Shown: piece after piece, positions 39,201 to 45,200 of the stretch
Layout of the letters: each line of letters starts with the position of its first letter
Position numbering within the stretch: position 1 is the first letter of the stretch
Assembly (NCBI RefSeq): GCF_000003815.2
Contig: NW_023365703.1
Coordinates: 64,027-123,887, forward strand
DNA length: 59,861 nucleotides
Direction of reading: 5' to 3'
DNA from: Branchiostoma floridae
Taxonomy: Eukaryota > Chordata > Leptocardii > Amphioxiformes > Branchiostomatidae
The notes under the pieces: model-generated
Told to the model about the DNA's origin: nothing
Databases searched by the model: none
The model's input: only the letters and a program-made list of their open reading frames with translations
Program-made: the position numbers and the translations under genes

Positions 39201-42200
39201 TTTTGACCCCACTGGACCATACATAAACTTTCTAGGATAACTTAATCAACAATGAGCCCAATCTCGGTAAAAACGTATGAGAAGTTATAAGACATATATA
39301 CAAACAAACTCATGGAAGGAAATTTGTTTTCAACCAGAAATGTCATAATGACACATATTAATATACGTCTGGGGTCAGTTTTGACCCCATACGGTGGTTT
39401 GAGGGTTAAGGCTTTTTGGGACGGATATGCCTGCATTTTAGTTTTTATTTTATTTACTAAGGCATACGGTACAGGTACGCTGCAGTTACTGCTAAGTGCT
39501 GTTGAGAACCTACAATAGATCAGTGGTGGGTTAGTATGCCTGACTATCCATTCATCACTATATGGTCATGTTGATTTGAGTATGTAATCACATGGCAAAA
39601 AGGCCAAACAAATTGCCTTTGTTATGAAATCAGGTGAGGTTGCATAGTCAGCGAGGCTGAACAAACGTTCAGACACGTACAGTATGATATACCAAACAGC
39701 AGATTTACCAAAAAGCAGTTACTCAAGCAACTTGATATGATTTTGGAAACTGCCGGACGTTTCAACTAGCATCCACTGGTTTACGTCAGTGACATGGAGG
39801 TGATAAGATGAAGAAACTATTCTTTTATACCATACACGGTGGTCCGGTTGCTATGCTTTTGTCCGCGTTGTCAGGGTAATTTGCCCCGCCCAAGGCACCG
39901 CGGGGTGCCAACCGCGGCCCTGTGTCCATGTCTACACACTGGTACATATTGCTAAATATTTCTCAAAATAACGCATGTTTGGTGGTCATGTCAAGAAACA
40001 GCAAAAATCACTTAAAGAGAGGATATGTTGAATTTTCAAATTCATACAAGTACAAAAGTGACACTTATACCCTGCGTTCAAAATACCCGATCAAATCAGA
40101 CGAACGTAAGAAAGGTTGCTATAGGTGACCGAACTTTGAACTTTGCAAATTTTCCTCAAGGGATATTTTTCTAATTTACGCACTAAACATTTGTTGAAGT
40201 TGTAGTCAATGTTCATAGCGATATTTTTTAGTTACAATCCTTTTCCGCCGATGTCTGTGACATTAAAGATTATTTTCCAAATTTTGGGCCACATTTCCTC
40301 ACATTTTCCTTCCGTATTTCCCGTGAGCCTGATTGGAGCGAACAGACGACGTCATCAAAATGGCGGCGAAGTTTCGCTCTCCAGGCCCATGTTGTTTTCG
40401 CCGAAAAATCCCACGAAGATCAAAAGATATAGGCCAAAATATGAAGCTTGTGCATATTTCAAACAGTGCACATGGATGTAAAGGTTTGTTTGGGACTTAT
40501 AATGAGCTGTGTCGGCCTCAATCAAAGCAGACAAGATATACAAGATGCAAATAAGTGAGAAATACTTCTATTGTATTCGCTGAGCGCCTCAAGCCAGATA
40601 ATTGCCCGCGATTTTTAGCTGAACGAGTTCTGTAGTAAATTTCTTATCCAATCCTCGGAAACGAGATTCAGAAACTGCTGCAGTTTTCAAGTTTTTTGTA
40701 TATGGGCACCACCGTCCAGCTTGTACAGTCGTAGGCCATTATGCAATCTCCCGGGCTTACCTATGATCGTTAGGAGACTCTCACAAAATTTCACGAAAAC
40801 TTTGTGTCGGCACGAGCAATTGAAACATTATCGACCGCTTCACGGGCCGGGAGAATTTGTACAGTTAGAAATGTTGAAAGATGCTTGAATAACATACGTC
40901 TGGGCTGTACCTCTTGTGATTAGAAATACATGCATGCCGGTAAAGTAATGTGACAAATTTGAACAAGGAGACAAACGGGAAAATGGCGTCGGTTGTATAC
41001 AAGACAAAGGAACCCGGTCTGCTATCAAACAACAACACTCTCTTTACCCCCCCCCCTCCTTCACATTTAACTAAATTGATTTACTTCTGTGTGTTTTAAT
41101 AAAATTCAAATCTTTTCTGTAATGTACCATTTCAAGCAAAAGGACTCCAGAAGTTTACCACGTATTAAAAGCCGAATACATTCAGCACATTGATTCATAC
41201 ATGTACATGGCGTGGGTTTGTAAACAAACTGGAGGGCCGACCGGTCTAATCCAGCTCCCTCGTCAAATAATCCCCTTTCTTCCCCAGGCTTTGATTTTCA
41301 TTGTGTGCTTTATTACAAGTTGCATTTATATTTACAGAGATGTGGATTTTTTTATTTCAATTTTCCTATCAAGGACGCCAGAACTGGCAAAAGGCATGCA
41401 TGTCGAACACAAGCCGACACATCAAACAGCGGCTTGTGCATGCATAGTCTGTTACCGCCCGTATTGAATCACGAACTGTAGTTCATTATAGAAATACATG
41501 GGTGTAATGAATTATTAGAAAGAATACGTTATTGAATCGGAAAGCGAAGGTTGATATTTCCGAGGCGTTGATTACTGATAGAACAGGACAGGGCCAAAGT
41601 CAAGCCGGTAATTTAATCTGTACATTTCTCAACCAAGGGCGCAAATATGTAGCAAGGGAAGTGTTGCTTCCATGGATATGTTTTAAAAACAAAATATATA
41701 TAGAAAGTCGACTTCATCGACAAACTATCCGTAGTCTGTCGGTTAATTTCGTGTGTGTTTAGCGTAGCGCAGATATAATTTACGTAGGGAAGAAGTTCAA
41801 GAACGGATTTTGTTTACAAATGGCGACGGGTTCCGCGCGTCCCCGGCGACCGCGCGGTGAAGGCCCCGGGGAATGTCGGAAACTGGTATTTCCTTGCATG
41901 ACCTTAGTTTCGGTATTTTATGAATATTGGTGGAAGAATAGGCGAAAATGTAGCAAAGAAGGACTGAGTGGGCTGTGTCAGTAAGACGCATCATCGTGGG
42001 AATGACCGGTTTGAAAGCTTGGGTATTGTTTACTATGCAAACAGGGGAACAATTGGGGCGGAGACAGGCGTGCATTTGAATGGGGAAGTTCGCGGGAAAA
42101 ATTCTGCTAGTCTAGGTGCGACCAAAACATTTCTAGTTCCCGCCCTCAAAGGTGTGAACCAATCAGCTATTGTTGCCATTAGTGAAATAGTTGATTGACA

Positions 42201-45200
42201 TTGATTGACAAGATAGGATTTTCAGGGCCTTTTAGACCATCGTGATAACTATGAATAAAGGCAATTTCAGATGTCCAATAGGAAACATTGTAAGAAAAAG
42301 TCGGGTTGAAGACGTCTGACCGTTTCCAAAATCATATCCAGTTGCTTGAGTAATTGCTTTTTTGGGCGTATCTTATTATCTGGATGTCTAACCTCCATCG
42401 ACGTGCCAAACAACAGATTCTTTATTTTCGTTCTTTCACATCTTCTTGTTTGACCTTGGAATTCACCTAAACATTTCAAGACTGAGATATACGTTTGCCG
42501 ATATTTATTGATGTCTACGGCATATATGCTCATCTGTAGCTACTTTTATGATTTACAGAATGAGTACAGTTTAAAACGTTTTTTCCCTCATGTTGAAATA
42601 AATCCAACCGCCTTAGAAGGAATATCATACCATCTACAAAATTTACAACAAGAAATATTTTAGCTTCCCATTCCTACAAAAGGACACTTTTACCTTAGCA
42701 GGAAGCCTCATCTGGTGTTGATAAAAAACACTATTGGGGGTTTTTTTTCCACCTGTAGTCAAAAAAAAATTATTGGCACNNNNNNNNNNNNNNNNNNNNN
42801 NNNNNNNNNNNNNNNNNNNNNNNNNNNNNNNNNNNNNNNNNNNNNNNNNNNNNNNNNNNNNNNNNNNNNNNNNNNNNNNTTTAAACTGTACTCATTCATA
42901 CGGAAGTGCAACTGAAAATTCGAGGTGACAATAATTTGTGTTGTACTACAGTTGAAAAAAACCTCAAGACAACTTTACCTTTGTTATTTTTGTTATTGTT
43001 ATTGGGTGGGCCGACTACTCTCTCTTGGTAGCCAAGGGCTGAATTGCGAGGAGCTTACAATAGGCGGGGCTAAATCGCAAGGGTCTGGAGCGAGCTGCCA
43101 TTTGGTGCCACTCGGGTGAACTCAATACGACAGGAATTGCCCCAGGTGCGGCCAAGGGACTGTAGGTTTTGAACCACTTACACCGCATATCGCACGAGTA
43201 ATGGATTCTTTGACGTGCCTGGGGTATGGTTCTCCCCAGACACGGGACCTCCATTTAACGTCCTATCCGAGGGACGGTCATTTTCACCTGAATAAGGTGA
43301 GGGAAGTTTTGTTTCGACCAGTGATACGCTAAATCACTATCTGATTACCTTTACCTGTATTTGCTAACAGTTTCTGGTCAGAATTAAAACGTGACATATT
43401 GCAGTTAGGTACAAAAGCTCTCGAAAGTAAGTTTTTTTTTGTTCTTCTTAGTAAAAATGCAGAATTAACACTCCGACAAATTACAAGAAATCAATTTGCA
43501 CACATGTGCACAAGATAGTCTCCAATGCCTGTTTGAAATAAATTCGTCCTGTCACGGAGCCTGTATTGTGCAGATGAAAATGGCCTGATACTCACTTCAT
43601 TTGCTTTAGCTTTAATGATTCAAGGCATTTGGTTATTGACAGTTCACTCAAATCTACATCTTCAAACATGGCAGGATGTATATAGTGTGTTCGCAGTGCC
43701 TGCAACTCGCCGGGCTCTTCTATCCGCACCATGTCAGCGGCCACGGGTTCACAAAGCCTGAAAAATATTGTAATTTGTGCGCCACTCACTGAGCTGAACA
43801 ACAGCTTCCTACAGCTCCCTTACGTGCTGCCTGGGCCACATGAATAGCATCAGCTTTCTGGCGAGATGTAGGCAGGGCATTCGTAGTGTCATGAGTATGT
43901 GCTGATTTTTGTAATTCGTTGATTTAACTGTTTTGTAGCTTAATTTTTACCAAAGTGCTTCATAACCACCCCAAAAAGCGTTTTAACAGTTTAGCTCATT
44001 TCTTGTGTGTTTTTGCATTTTGCAGATTGTACGAGACATTGTTCCGGATCTAAAGGGATGTATAAAATTGAGGTTTTCTGATAGACTTCGTTTTTGGTTT
44101 GTCCTTATGGTGATAGATGAATTGTCAGGCTTACTAAAATGCCATTGGTGTACAGCACATTACCTATAACAGTAAGCCGCACTCTATGGTATACAGCAAT
44201 TAAAAGTACAAGATACATGTACCCATCCCAAAAAAAAGCCCCCAATTAAAAACTATCCCCATAAAGACCCCTCTCTCACGGCTCGTGATATGTATGGCCC
44301 TTGTATGGGCTTTAAAGATTACTAAAATTTACGGTGATAGAAAATCTGCTTTCAGTTGACTAGGTAACCCCCAAGTACAACCTCTTAATTTTGATGCATC
44401 ATCTTCAACTTTAGGTTTGTAAAAATAGAGTGCCCATTCTGTATGGAAATATAAAACTTAGGTTCATACCTCTATCAAAGTTTCAGTAATTTTCAGCCTT
44501 AATTTTTGGGCTTTTTGAAGGTTTCTGAGGGGGTTCCCAGAACGCCATAACGAGAAAAAGCTGGCAGGTTTCAATTATATGGCCTTTCATTGTTGCACAG
44601 ACCTATCATACATACAAAGAAATGAGCCGATTTGGCCGAACCCCATCTTCCTGCCGCTGCCTGGTTTTCTCGTGCAATGACTCTGAACCCCGTTAAGAGG
44701 GGGGCTTGTTAGGCCCGTGCTTACCTTCATTTCACTGGTTATTTTATCCTCACGGGTTTCAATTTGCTGGTGATTTGGCCCCCAATTTCAATCCCCCTCG
44801 AAAACTCTTGTGTTTACAAAGCATTTAGACGTTGCTTGCCGTCTTTGTTCAAACTGCAGTTTTAGAATGATACAAACAATACAAACATATTCCTTTGTAT
44901 GCACCTTACCTCGCGATGCCTTCAGGTACGCTACCAGGTTTTAGGTTTTTTACAGCATTTAAGAGCAGGCGAAGATATTGTTTATGATTAAAAGTCAGTG
45001 TTTTTTTATATTTAAGCTATACCACAGGTATGGTGAAATATATTGTATTTCTAATGTTTTCTCTTCTTCTTCTCCTATTAAATCTTCAAAGTGATTCATA
45101 TCCGTCGTTCCTTGACCGAATGATCTGGAATTTGGCACAAGGGTAGAGTGGGCCAATACCCTTGGATGTTTCTTCATTTTTTGTTTGTTTCATAACTGCC

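Noticed and set aside
42696-42713. Possible 18-nt microexon (CACCAG before, GTAAAA after) next to the N gap
   Set aside because: Reads a stop in phase 1 and is too short to support alone.
43602-43757. Minus-strand open stretch with acceptor-like TTTTTCAG and donor GTGAGT that could be an extra exon between exons 1 and 2
   Set aside because: Its open frame needs phase 2 on entry, while exon 1 leaves phase 1; in phase 1 it stops after about 11 codons. Exon 1 joins exon 2 (36609-36556) perfectly without it.
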